Assembly: GCA_030603805.1 (NCBI GenBank)
Contig: JAUVXD010000002.1
Span: 231,690-295,689 of the forward strand
Length of the DNA stretch: 64,000 nt
Reading direction: 5' to 3'
Origin: Acholeplasmataceae bacterium
Lineage (GTDB): Bacteria > Bacillota_I > Bacilli_A > Acholeplasmatales > Acholeplasmataceae
Both the position numbers and the translations under genes were made by a program. The notes beneath the pieces are model-generated. The model made no database searches, was not told the origin of the DNA, and was given only the letters and a program-made list of their open reading frames with translations. The number at the start of each line of letters is the position of its first letter. Position 1 is the first letter of the stretch. Shown here one piece after another: positions 8,796-16,630 of this stretch.

Positions 8796-9299
8796 TTATT
8801 TAACTTCTTCGATATAGATCACTTGATTGTTAATATCCACGAAAACCTTTTCGTTTTTACTGGTTGGAATGTTTTTTCCTATATAATCTGCGCGTATAGG
8901 AAGCTCTCTGTGCCCTCGGTCGACTAAGATGGCAAGTTGGATTTGTCTAGGTCTTCCGTGGTCTGAAAGAGCATCCATAGCAGCTCTGACGGACCTGCCT
9001 GTATATAAGACATCATCCACTAAAATTACATCTTTATTTAAGACATCAAAACCTTGTCCTTTAGGCTTAACCTTTTGAGAAAGATCATCTCGGTAGGCTT
9101 GAATATCTAAAGGATGGATGGGGGCATCAATGTCTGCAAATTTTTTTAAATTATCCTTTAAAATTTGAGCAATCGGGAATCCTTTTTTTAAAATACCGAC
9201 AAAGACAATATTCGAGAGATCTGAATGTCGTTCGATGATTTCATGGGTCATCCGCTTGAGGGTTCTTGAGAGTTGTTCTTGATTCATAATTTCTTTCAT
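8796..9299 (-). CDS. pyrR: PyrR bifunctional regulator / uracil phosphoribosyltransferase
   Basis: 167 residues. The PRPP-binding motif VILVDDVLYTGRSVRAA and the conserved ending ...IPTSKNEKVFVD identify PyrR. In Firmicutes it binds pyr leader RNAs when UMP is high and promotes termination, with weak uracil phosphoribosyltransferase activity. Directly upstream and divergent is the uracil permease gene, whose leader carries a matching PyrR-binding hairpin (9386-9416), so the regulator and its target are neighbours. Start chosen at the first ATG, with GGTGGTGAT upstream. Confidence 0.95.
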   Translation of the reverse strand: MKEIMNQEQLSRTLKRMTHEIIERHSDLSNIVFVGILKKGFPIAQILKDNLKKFADIDAPIHPLDIQAYRDDLSQKVKPKGQGFDVLNKDVILVDDVLYTGRSVRAAMDALSDHGRPRQIQLAILVDRGHRELPIRADYIGKNIPTSKNEKVFVDINNQVIYIEEVK

Positions 9300-9342
9300 A
9301 TCATCACCACCTTTATCTTATCATTTTTTTTATTTTTTGGGG

Positions 9343-9370
9343 TTGATTTTTGTTTTAATCATGATATACT
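9343..9370 (+). promoter_or_regulatory. Promoter of pyrP
   Basis: -35 TTGATT (9343-9348), 16-bp spacer, extended -10 TGATATACT ending at 9370. It precedes the PyrR attenuator. Confidence 0.7.
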
Positions 9371-9383
9371 AGTTGCAGTAAAG

Positions 9384-9468
9384 GTCCTTTAAGTTGTGCC
9401 CGTGAGCATAACAAGGTATCGGTTTTCATTATACCTAAACAATTTAAAGGACACCAGTGGTGTCTTTT
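9384..9468 (+). promoter_or_regulatory. PyrR-dependent attenuator leader
   Basis: Three mutually exclusive structures can be drawn. (1) PyrR-binding hairpin 9386-9416: lower stem CCTT/AAGG, upper stem GTTGTG/CATAAC, loop CCCGTGAG, matching the family's GUGAG-type loop. (2) Antiterminator GTCCTTTAA (9384-9392) with TTAAAGGAC (9444-9452). (3) Terminator 9446-9468, AAAGGACACC/GGTGTCTTTT with a 3-nt loop and T-run. PyrR-UMP binding to (1) would release (3) and stop pyrP transcription. Confidence 0.9.
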
Positions 9469-9508
9469 TTGTTAGAGGCCTTTAAAATATAATTTATAGG
9501 AGAAGGAC

Positions 9509-10777
9509 ATGAACGAAAACGGTTTAATTGTAGGGATTAGTGAAAAGCCAAACTCAATTGGCAGATGGATTGTCTTAAGTTTACAGCATGTATTTGCAAT
9601 GTTTGGTGCAACAGTCTTAGTACCACTTTTAACAGGACTAGATGTTGGGGTTGCACTCGTTGCAAGCGGTATTGGGACACTCATTTATATCTTATGTACC
9701 AAAGCAAAGGTTCCAGTCTATTTAGGTAGTAGCTTCGCATATATCGTGCCAATTTCTGCAGCGATTGCGTCTTCAGGTGGACCAGGTAGTGCTTATCTTG
9801 GTCTAATGGTGGTCGGTTTGATTTATGCAGTCATCGCGGTTATCATCAAGTACGTGGGCAGTGACTGGTTAAAAAAATTATTACCACCAGTTGTCATTGG
9901 ACCGATGATTATCATTATCGGCTTAAGCTTAGCACCGGTTGCTATTGGTAGTGCAGGTTTAAATGGTGGCCAAGGCTGGGAAGTTCCAGTGGTTGCGCTC
10001 ATTACATTCTTAACTGTTGTACTTCTATCGATTAAGGCTAAAGGATTCTTAAGAATTGTTCCCTTTATTGTAGCGATAGTGGTTGGATATATCGCATCCA
10101 TTATCTTTGGACTCGTAGACTTAACAGCAGTTTTTGCAGATACGAAATTTCTTGTATGGCCAAACTTTAGTTTTGTAGGGTCTTACGCATTTGATTTCTC
10201 AGCGGTCTTAATGTTTGCACCACTTGCATTTGTTACCATTGCAGAACACATTGGTGACCATGTGGTCTTAGGTGAAATTACAGGTAATGATTTCATTAAA
10301 GAACCTGGTTTAGATAAGACTTTGCTTGGTGATGGTCTTGCAACCTTCGTATCCGCTGCAATCGGTGGACCAGCAAACACAACTTATGGTGAAAACACAG
10401 GTGTCATTGCGATTACAAAAGTTGGATCAGTATGGGTGACAGGATTAGCAGCATGTTTTGCAATTCTTCTTGGTTTCTTCGGATGGATTCAAGCATTTAT
10501 TAACAGTATTCCTTGGGCAGTCATCGGTGGTATGACTATCGTGCTCTATGGTTTAATTGCAGCAAATGGTGTTAAAGTCTTAATTAAAGATAGAACCGAT
10601 TTAGGCAAGATGAAGAATTTAATTATCGTATCTTCAATGCTTGTGATTGGACTTGGTGGTGCAGCATTTAGTATTACAGCTTCTACAACATTATCAGGTA
10701 TGAGCTTAGCAGCAATCGTCGGTATTTTATTAAACCAATTCTTAAACTTACTCGAAAAAACAAATAACGATAAATAA
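9509..10777 (+). CDS. pyrP: Uracil permease (NCS2 family)
   Basis: 422-residue inner-membrane transporter with about 12-14 hydrophobic segments. It has the NCS2 start (LSLQHVFAMFGATVLVPLLTG) and the TM8/TM10 region with ITIAEHIGDH and the GGPANTTYGENTGV signature, which is characteristic of UraA/PyrP uracil:proton symporters. A strong AGGAGAAGGAC box precedes the ATG. The PyrR attenuator in the leader ties it to pyrimidine status, supporting uracil rather than purine as substrate. It is monocistronic, ended by the hairpin at 10798-10827. Confidence 0.94.
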   Translation: MNENGLIVGISEKPNSIGRWIVLSLQHVFAMFGATVLVPLLTGLDVGVALVASGIGTLIYILCTKAKVPVYLGSSFAYIVPISAAIASSGGPGSAYLGLMVVGLIYAVIAVIIKYVGSDWLKKLLPPVVIGPMIIIIGLSLAPVAIGSAGLNGGQGWEVPVVALITFLTVVLLSIKAKGFLRIVPFIVAIVVGYIASIIFGLVDLTAVFADTKFLVWPNFSFVGSYAFDFSAVLMFAPLAFVTIAEHIGDHVVLGEITGNDFIKEPGLDKTLLGDGLATFVSAAIGGPANTTYGENTGVIAITKVGSVWVTGLAACFAILLGFFGWIQAFINSIPWAVIGGMTIVLYGLIAANGVKVLIKDRTDLGKMKNLIIVSSMLVIGLGGAAFSITASTTLSGMSLAAIVGILLNQFLNLLEKTNNDK

Positions 10778-10797
10778 TCAAGAATTAATCAAAAGAT

Positions 10798-10827
10798 AAA
10801 GGGCACAACAGAGATGTGCCCTTTTTT
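10798..10827 (+). terminator. Terminator after pyrP (also faces the convergent hydrolase gene)
   Basis: AAAGGGCACA / TGTGCCCTTT stem with T-run on the plus strand and A-run upstream; symmetrical enough to act in both directions between two convergent genes. Confidence 0.85.
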
Positions 10828-10848
10828 GATTTCTTATGAACTGATTAA

Positions 10849-12858
10849 TTATCCGATAATATAGTTAAAGTTCGCTGCTGTGTTCGCTACAGTTATCGCA
10901 GTGAACAGTAGCGCATTGATAAAGCCTGCTAACCAAATGTTACCTGTTCTTAAGTAAATTTGTCTTGCAAAAATAGCTGCAATAATTAAAATTGGAACAA
11001 TTGGGAATAACACGATATAGCCAAGATTCATGTCCCATTGCCATAATGCGCCAGTTGATCTAAACGTAATGTATTGAATCATCATCACTAAAACAATACC
11101 GAACACATTAAATGCTGCAGTAATCGCAATGGTTGCCCATTCTGGGATATTTTTAAATCTATTTTGCGCATTGATAAATGCGTTCATCAAATAGAATGCT
11201 GCGAAAATGACTGTATATCTTAAAATCGTAGCCCATTTCACAGGTTCAAAAGTTCTGACATTGAGTGTCCAGATTCTAAAGTCTGTCTTAAAGACAGCAT
11301 CCACGAAGAAGAGTGTTGCATAAAGACCAGCAACAACCACAAATGTCATGAGTAATGCTTTACCAAAGTTTTCTTTTGAAATCTTAAGTACTTGACATGG
11401 TTTGTCGCCTTCTTTTCTACCCACTAAAATCCAACCAATACTGAAGATGATGATACTAAAGATACCAATAGCAACTGCCCAAACTGCCACAGGGTTCGTT
11501 GTCATTTGTGGATATCTTGGTGTAATTGGGAAGAATCTTGTACCCCAGCCCCATTTATCTAAATAGAAATAACGAATCAAGAATCCAGCAAGCAAGGATA
11601 CTGTAACCCCTGTGCCAAAGAATGCCACATAACGTTTCCATCCTTTAAGTTCAGGTGCTTCTGCTGGTTTACCTTTAAGTGAACTGAAGAATTTAGTCGA
11701 TAAGAGTAAATCAACGAGTGGTAATAATAGCATGAAGAATCCAATCAAACCTACAAGATTAAACGCTTCTTTTAACCACCAAATTTGATTGGTTTCTCTA
11801 ATATAGTTGTATCCAGCAGGAATGCCGAATGCTGCATAGAAGAAATTAACGATATATCCAGCACTTTCAGTTGAGAAGTGATTTCTTGGATGAATTTCAT
11901 TGGGTTGATAAATCACTCTAAATGGTGAGCTTGCAGGATTTTGTGCACTTAAATTTGCAGTACCCGTTGCTGTATAAAATGTACCTAAAGCCACTTCATC
12001 AGCTGCAAATGTCGGTTGAATGGTTTTAATAAAGTTTTTAGCTGTTGGAGATTTATAGAAATCTCTTGGTAAAAACTCATACCGCAGACTATTGGTATAG
12101 TTTGGATCAAGTGGATCTAAAGTTGCATTATAAATGGCTTCTTCAGAACCTGCAGTGTTTTCTTTATAGAAGAACTCATCATACATGGATCCTAAGTTAC
12201 CCACATGTGTTCTCTTACCTGCACCAGCAAAGCTTGACCATGCGGTAATTAAACCTGCAGAAACTTTGTTTGCAGCATTGCCTGCAGCAAGTGCCGCTTC
12301 TACTTGTTCAGGTGTTGCTGTTGCTGCTGTAACACCCTGAGCTGTATAATAAGCCGCAATCGCATTATTTTCCTGAGTCATGTAATGAGCAAGTGTCATA
12401 ATGGTGTCATAACCACCCATGGAGTGTCCAGAAACACCAATCATGTCTTTGTTGACAAAGTCTTTTTTATAGAGCCATTCAACTGCATTAATCATACCTT
12501 TTTGATTGCCTGTCAAAGATTGAGTGACGTTTGCAGGTAAATAGCTGTGCCCATGTCCGATTCGATCGACAGTCATGACGACGAATCCTCTGCGTGAAAG
12601 TTCAACCGCATTTTGAGCTTGTAACTCACGGTTGTTAAGATAACCATGGCTCAAAACAATGGCAGGTAGTGGATTATCCGCAGATGCATCTCTAGGTTTA
12701 TAAAGAAGTGCACTGTATTGGACGCCATCCCCAAAATTTTCACGAATGTCAATAACTTCTACACGGTAGAAATTTGACTGTAACATTGATGCAAACACGC
12801 CTGAAAATAGGATAAGTCCAAGCGAAATGATGAGCATCATTAAAACTCGTTTTTTCAT
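10849..12858 (-). CDS. Alpha/beta hydrolase fused to a polytopic membrane domain
   Basis: 669 residues. An N-terminal hydrophobic segment (about 5-25) is followed by an alpha/beta-hydrolase fold: the LSHGYLNN oxyanion region (about 69-76), DRIGHG, and the nucleophile elbow GHSMGG with Ser146. From about residue 375 the C-terminal half has about seven hydrophobic segments. The enzyme domain is most likely outside the membrane, anchored at both ends; the substrate (ester, lipid or peptide) is unknown. The ATG has GGGG upstream. The gene is monocistronic, with its own promoter (13021-12993) and a leader that contains an intrinsic terminator. Confidence 0.85.
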   Translation of the reverse strand: MKKRVLMMLIISLGLILFSGVFASMLQSNFYRVEVIDIRENFGDGVQYSALLYKPRDASADNPLPAIVLSHGYLNNRELQAQNAVELSRRGFVVMTVDRIGHGHSYLPANVTQSLTGNQKGMINAVEWLYKKDFVNKDMIGVSGHSMGGYDTIMTLAHYMTQENNAIAAYYTAQGVTAATATPEQVEAALAAGNAANKVSAGLITAWSSFAGAGKRTHVGNLGSMYDEFFYKENTAGSEEAIYNATLDPLDPNYTNSLRYEFLPRDFYKSPTAKNFIKTIQPTFAADEVALGTFYTATGTANLSAQNPASSPFRVIYQPNEIHPRNHFSTESAGYIVNFFYAAFGIPAGYNYIRETNQIWWLKEAFNLVGLIGFFMLLLPLVDLLLSTKFFSSLKGKPAEAPELKGWKRYVAFFGTGVTVSLLAGFLIRYFYLDKWGWGTRFFPITPRYPQMTTNPVAVWAVAIGIFSIIIFSIGWILVGRKEGDKPCQVLKISKENFGKALLMTFVVVAGLYATLFFVDAVFKTDFRIWTLNVRTFEPVKWATILRYTVIFAAFYLMNAFINAQNRFKNIPEWATIAITAAFNVFGIVLVMMIQYITFRSTGALWQWDMNLGYIVLFPIVPILIIAAIFARQIYLRTGNIWLAGFINALLFTAITVANTAANFNYIIG

Positions 12859-12875
12859 GCTTTTAACCCCTTTTT

Positions 12876-12986
12876 TCTTATATATTTTTCTCTTTTTCAG
12901 AGTAACTCCCTAATGAAAAAAGCCAAAAATATCAAGATATTTCCAGCTTTGCTCTCTACTCTAAGCGCATGTTAAATTGTTTACCT
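12876..12986 (-). ncRNA. Structured leader of unknown class upstream of the hydrolase gene
   Basis: From the predicted start near 12986 the transcript runs through about 35 nt, a terminator hairpin (12918-12950), and then to the coding region. A segment before the terminator (AGAGTA) is complementary to one after it (TACTCT), so an alternative fold is possible. I do not recognise any known riboswitch consensus. Boundaries are approximate. Confidence 0.4.
12918..12950 (-). terminator. Intrinsic terminator inside the hydrolase leader
   Basis: On the minus strand AAAGC and AAATATC arms pair with GATATTT and GCTTT around a small internal loop, followed by TTTTTTC. It lies between the gene's promoter and its start codon, so it acts as a possible attenuator or ends a small RNA. 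Confidence 0.6.
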
Positions 12987-12992
12987 GTTTTC

Positions 12993-13021
12993 ATTATATA
13001 ATGCTTTGAACTTAAAAACAA
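12993..13021 (-). promoter_or_regulatory. Promoter of the alpha/beta hydrolase gene
   Basis: -35 TTGTTT (13021-13016), 17-bp spacer, -10 TATAAT (12998-12993). Confidence 0.7.
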
Positions 13022-13035
13022 TAGGAAACGAACAA

Positions 13036-13071
13036 AAAGAAAAGCCCTGATCTCTAACGAAATCAAGGCTT
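13036..13071 (-). terminator. Terminator after the purine permease
   Basis: AAGCCTTGAT / ATCAGGGCTT stem with one mismatch, followed on the minus strand by TTTTCTTTTTG. It separates the permease from the hydrolase promoter. Confidence 0.75.
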
Positions 13072-13091
13072 GATAGGATGATGATATTATC

Positions 13092-14516
13092 TTATGGCCA
13101 GAATGGATAAGAATACATGCCATTATAATAGATGATTAAGTTAAGAATAAAGAGTGCACCTAAAATGTAGACAACTGGGCTGACTTCTTTTCTTCTCTTA
13201 GAAACACCCATCATGAGTGCATAGCTGATAAAGCCAAATGCGATACCTTCTGAAATCGAGAAGCTTAAAAGCATAATAATGATGGTAATGAATGAACTTG
13301 CAGAAACGATAGGATCATTCCATTCGATATCTTTAACTGGACGAACCATTAAAATACCTACAAATACAAGTGCCATTGCAGTGACTGGTGAATAGAAAAT
13401 TGGGTCGCCATAAACGTCATAGTTACCTGAGAAAATACCATTAACGATAGAAAATAACGGGAAGAATAATAAGGCAATTAAGAAGAGTACGCCAGTAAAT
13501 ACAGAAGCTAAACCGGTTCTCGCACCTGATTTAATACCGGTTGTCGATTCAATATATGAAGTAACCGTTGAAGTCCCAACAACAGCACCAGCAACCGTAC
13601 CGATTGCATCCACTAATAAAGCCTTATTAGAACCTGTAAGTTGACCTTTTTCATCAAGAAGACCAGCTTCATGACCGACAGCAACTAAAGTACCTGCTGT
13701 ATCAAAGAAGTCAATAAATAAGAAAGTGAAGATGACCGCATAAGCCAGTGGATTAGAAAGTAATGATGGAATTGCAGCAAATGCTTTACCAAATAGTCCA
13801 CCAACATCACCAACTGAACCTAGGTTTGTACCACCAAACGCTGGCATTGCATTGGCTATACTTGGGAAAATTAAACCAAGTAATGCACCAAGAACACCTG
13901 TACCAACGATTGAAATAATAATTGCATATTTTGAAATCTTGTTGTTAACTGCAAATAATCCTAAAACAAGTAAAACACCAAATAAACCAAGTAAAACGGT
14001 TGGATTACCAAAATCACCAAGGCGAACAAATGTTGCTGGGTCAGCAATGATAATACCCGCATTCTTTAAGCCAATGAAAGCAATAAAGAAACCAATACCA
14101 GCACCAATCGCAAGCTTTAAGCTCTTAGGAATCGCATTAATGACAATTTGACGAAGACCTGTGAGGGAAACAATCAGGAATAAAATACCACTGATTAAAA
14201 CCGCTGCAAGTGCTTCTTGCCATGAGAAACCAAGACCGAAAACGACTGTGTAAGTAAAGAATGCATTCACGCCCATACCTGATGCAAGTGCAATGGGTAC
14301 CTTACCCACTAAACCCATTAAAATGGTTGCAAACGCCGCTGCAATTGCTGTAGCTGCAAAAACACCGCCAAAGCTCATACCTGTGAGAGAAAGCATACCT
14401 GCGTTGACTGGTAAAATGTAAACCATGGCTAAGAAGGTTACAAGTCCGCCGAGTAATTCAATACCAATTGAACTTCCTCTTTCCTCAATCTTAAAAAACT
14501 TTTTAATCTTTTCCAC
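13092..14516 (-). CDS. Guanine/hypoxanthine permease (NCS2, AzgA-like)
   Basis: 474-residue membrane protein with about 12-14 hydrophobic segments. GGLVTFLAMVYILPVNAG near the N-terminus, GKVPIALASGMGVNAFFTYTVV, and the FIDFFDTAGTLVAV and GTSTVTSYIESTTGI motifs are those of the PbuG/PbuO/AzgA branch of purine permeases. I start it at the GTG at 14516: an AGGAG box lies 10 nt upstream, and the longer reading frame would run through the riboswitch expression platform. A guanine-type riboswitch in the leader supports guanine/hypoxanthine as substrate. Confidence 0.92.
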   Translation of the reverse strand: MEKIKKFFKIEERGSSIGIELLGGLVTFLAMVYILPVNAGMLSLTGMSFGGVFAATAIAAAFATILMGLVGKVPIALASGMGVNAFFTYTVVFGLGFSWQEALAAVLISGILFLIVSLTGLRQIVINAIPKSLKLAIGAGIGFFIAFIGLKNAGIIIADPATFVRLGDFGNPTVLLGLFGVLLVLGLFAVNNKISKYAIIISIVGTGVLGALLGLIFPSIANAMPAFGGTNLGSVGDVGGLFGKAFAAIPSLLSNPLAYAVIFTFLFIDFFDTAGTLVAVGHEAGLLDEKGQLTGSNKALLVDAIGTVAGAVVGTSTVTSYIESTTGIKSGARTGLASVFTGVLFLIALLFFPLFSIVNGIFSGNYDVYGDPIFYSPVTAMALVFVGILMVRPVKDIEWNDPIVSASSFITIIIMLLSFSISEGIAFGFISYALMMGVSKRRKEVSPVVYILGALFILNLIIYYNGMYSYPFWP

Positions 14517-14571
14517 TGCTTCAAATCTCCTTTTTGTATTTTTTTTGTATTCACATGTATTTTTTAAAAAA

Positions 14572-14602
14572 TAAAAAAAACCACAAGTTTTACATGCGGT
14601 TT
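14572..14602 (-). terminator. Terminator of the guanine riboswitch expression platform
   Basis: AAACCGC / GTGGTTT stem (one G-U pair) followed by a long T-run on the minus strand. Its 5' arm overlaps GTAGAAAC, which is perfectly complementary to GTTTCTAC of the aptamer core. Confidence 0.8.
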
Positions 14603-14636
14603 CTACATATGAAAACATAAAAAAGGACTGTTTTCA

Positions 14637-14705
14637 TATCGTAGTCGCGAATTTTACGGAATCGCGGTAGAAACTTGTCCTCCACATCAGGACTATTATA
14701 CGATA
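14637..14705 (-). promoter_or_regulatory. Guanine-type purine riboswitch aptamer
   Basis: P1 is TATCGTA (14705-14699) with TACGATA (14643-14637). The conserved core is present: ATAATAGTCCTGATGTGG, AAGTTTCTACC, CCGTAAA and the closing CGACTA. The nucleotide that reads the ligand is C (GACTA rather than GATTA), so the ligand should be guanine/hypoxanthine. It is an OFF switch with a downstream terminator, controlling the adjacent purine permease. Confidence 0.93.
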
Positions 14706-14721
14706 CATTGAATACTGTTTC

Positions 14722-14727
14722 ATTATA
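14722..14727 (-). promoter_or_regulatory. -10 box of the riboswitch-controlled purine permease
   Basis: TATAAT on the minus strand at 14727-14722, about 20 nt upstream of the aptamer. The -35 is weak (TTTACA at a 19-bp spacing). Confidence 0.55.
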
Positions 14728-14763
14728 GCAAACCTATTTTAAGTTTGTAAAGGTCTTTTTGCA

Positions 14764-14788
14764 TAAAAAAACGGAAAACGTATTCCGT
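14764..14788 (-). terminator. Terminator after the fructose PTS operon
   Basis: ACGGAA / TTCCGT stem followed by TTTTTTT on the minus strand, directly after the IIC gene. Confidence 0.8.
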
Positions 14789-14806
14789 CTGTCATGATGG
14801 ATTAAA

Positions 14807-15835
14807 TCACTGTTTTTCTAACTCTGGATTTGGTAGAAAAACCTTGAGTAAGAGTGCAGTGACGATCATACCTGAAACTAAAGCGATTAAGAATCCCCAC
14901 CAGTTTTGCATAATCAAAACAACAAAGAGTCCGCCATGAGGTGCGGGTACAGAAGTTTGAAATAGACCCACAAGTGCACCAGCAATGGCACTACCAGAAA
15001 TTAAGATGGGTAGATAAATTTTAGGATTGCCAGCTGCAAAAGGAATCGCACCTTCTGTGATGAAAGATATCCCCATCATCCAGTTTGCTTTGCCAGCATC
15101 TCTTTCTTCTTCTGTGAATTTATTCTTAAAGATTAACGTTGCAAGCGCAATGCCTAAAGGTGGAATCATACCTGCTGCCATGATGGATGCCATCAAGATG
15201 CTTGAGGTACCACCAGAAATAGATGCTACACCTACAATATAAGCTGCTTTATTCACAGGGCCACCTAAATCTACTGCCATCATAGCACCTGCAATGAGTC
15301 CAACGATGATTGCACTAGATTCTGACATACTATCTAAAAATGTTTGAAAAAAGAGTGATATAGGTGAAACCACATAGTTGATTGGAAACATGATGAGTGC
15401 AATCAACATGGATCCAAGTAATGGGAAAATAAGGATGGATTTAAGTCCATTCATCGATCTTGGAAGTTTTTGTAATATTTTCTTAATTAAAATCATTAAA
15501 TATCCCGCTGCAAGACCGCCTAATAATGCCCCTAGAAAACCTGAATCCTTTGTATAAGCTAATGCACCAGCTAAAAAGCCAGGCACTAACCCTGGGCGAT
15601 CTGCAATCGCGAAAGCGATATAGCCTGCAAGAATCGGAAGAATGAATGTGAAAATAACTGAGCCTGTATCATGAAAAAATGCTGCAAAAGCATTTCCAAA
15701 CCCATAGGTATCTTCTCCTCTATTTGATGCATCAAAAATAAAAGAGAGCGCAATCAAAATACCGCCTGCAACAACAAACGGAATCATTTGGGATACACCA
15801 CTCATGATATCTTTATAGGTTTTATGTTTGTTCAT
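14807..15835 (-). CDS. Fructose-family PTS transporter subunit IIC
   Basis: 342-residue membrane protein with about nine or ten hydrophobic segments; opens with MSGVSQMIPFVVAGG and carries the fructose-class motifs ADRPGLVPGFLAG, GGPVNKAAY and TEGAIPFAAGNP. It forms the sugar channel of the PTS and passes phosphate from IIB to the incoming sugar. It is encoded as a separate protein, 2 bp after the IIB gene, rather than as the common IIABC fusion. Fructose is inferred from the fruK gene in the same operon; mannose-type sugars are a weaker alternative. Confidence 0.92.
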   Translation of the reverse strand: MNKHKTYKDIMSGVSQMIPFVVAGGILIALSFIFDASNRGEDTYGFGNAFAAFFHDTGSVIFTFILPILAGYIAFAIADRPGLVPGFLAGALAYTKDSGFLGALLGGLAAGYLMILIKKILQKLPRSMNGLKSILIFPLLGSMLIALIMFPINYVVSPISLFFQTFLDSMSESSAIIVGLIAGAMMAVDLGGPVNKAAYIVGVASISGGTSSILMASIMAAGMIPPLGIALATLIFKNKFTEEERDAGKANWMMGISFITEGAIPFAAGNPKIYLPILISGSAIAGALVGLFQTSVPAPHGGLFVVLIMQNWWGFLIALVSGMIVTALLLKVFLPNPELEKQ

Positions 15836-15837
15836 GT

Positions 15838-16167
15838 TTATCCTTTGACATCGTAAGGTTGATACTTACCTTCAAGTGCATCTAAAATGAGTTGTCTTGC
15901 GTTTTTAATGCCTTGTTTAACTGGAACTTCAATTAAGGGTTTTCCTAAAAATCGTGCCATTTCGACTTTTGTGTCTGCTGCGATAATCACAGCAACCGAT
16001 TCATCGATATCTGTTTTCTTAAGTTTATTTTCTACCCCAATGGCACCATTGGTCTCAACAATGACTTTAACGCCCAAAAGTTTTCCTGCACGTTCTAAGG
16101 CTTCTGCAGCCATATAAGTATGAGCAATGCCTGTGGGACATGCAGTCACCGCAACTATTTTTGGCAT
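15838..16167 (-). CDS. Fructose-family PTS subunit IIB
   Basis: 109 residues, the normal size for a stand-alone IIB. The N-terminal VAVTACPTGIAHTYMAAE contains the phospho-accepting Cys9 in the CPTGIAHT signature of the fructose class. It takes phosphate from IIA (gene 1 bp upstream) and hands it to sugar at IIC. Cytosolic. Confidence 0.95.
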   Translation of the reverse strand: MPKIVAVTACPTGIAHTYMAAEALERAGKLLGVKVIVETNGAIGVENKLKKTDIDESVAVIIAADTKVEMARFLGKPLIEVPVKQGIKNARQLILDALEGKYQPYDVKG

Positions 16168-16168
16168 C

Positions 16169-16630
16169 TTATCCCTCCTGATCCATTTGTTTAATGAGAT
16201 TTAGAAACGCTTCTTTCGTTTCTACCTTCATTAATTTGTCTCTAAATGCTTCATGCATTAAGTGTCTAGAAAGCATAGCGAGTGCCTTAAGATGGAGGTT
16301 TGCACCATCTTCAGGCATGGCAATCATAAAAAATAGATGTGCGACTTCTTCATCCATCGATTCAAAATCAATACCTTCTATGCTTATGCCAAAGGCAATG
16401 CATGGTTCTAAGACATGACTTGATTTAGCGTGAGGTATGGCAATGCCATAACCGATACCCGTACTTCCTAAAGATTCTCTTTTTTTGATATCTTCAATAA
16501 ATAATGCTAAATTGCTGATGCGATGATCGAATTTTAAAAGCTCAGCAAGTTCAAACAAAACGCCATCCTTGGTTCTAGAAACTAAATCGAGTGAGATGGC
16601 ATCAAAAGAAATCATGGTGTGAATGGTCAT
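16169..16630 (-). CDS. Fructose-family PTS subunit IIA
   Basis: 153 residues of the PTS_EIIA_2 (fructose/mannitol/PtsN) type. The active-site region GIGYGIAIPHAKS carries the phospho-accepting His, and the downstream VAHLFFMIAMPE segment is conserved. It receives phosphate from HPr. The ATG overlaps the fruK stop by 4 bp (ATGA), and AAGGAG lies just inside fruK, so translation is coupled. Confidence 0.95.
   Translation of the reverse strand: MTIHTMISFDAISLDLVSRTKDGVLFELAELLKFDHRISNLALFIEDIKKRESLGSTGIGYGIAIPHAKSSHVLEPCIAFGISIEGIDFESMDEEVAHLFFMIAMPEDGANLHLKALAMLSRHLMHEAFRDKLMKVETKEAFLNLIKQMDQEG

Noticed and set aside
14517..14618. Longer purine permease reading frame starting at 14618
   Set aside because: It would translate the riboswitch terminator region; the GTG at 14516 has a proper AGGAG and begins with the family N-terminus.
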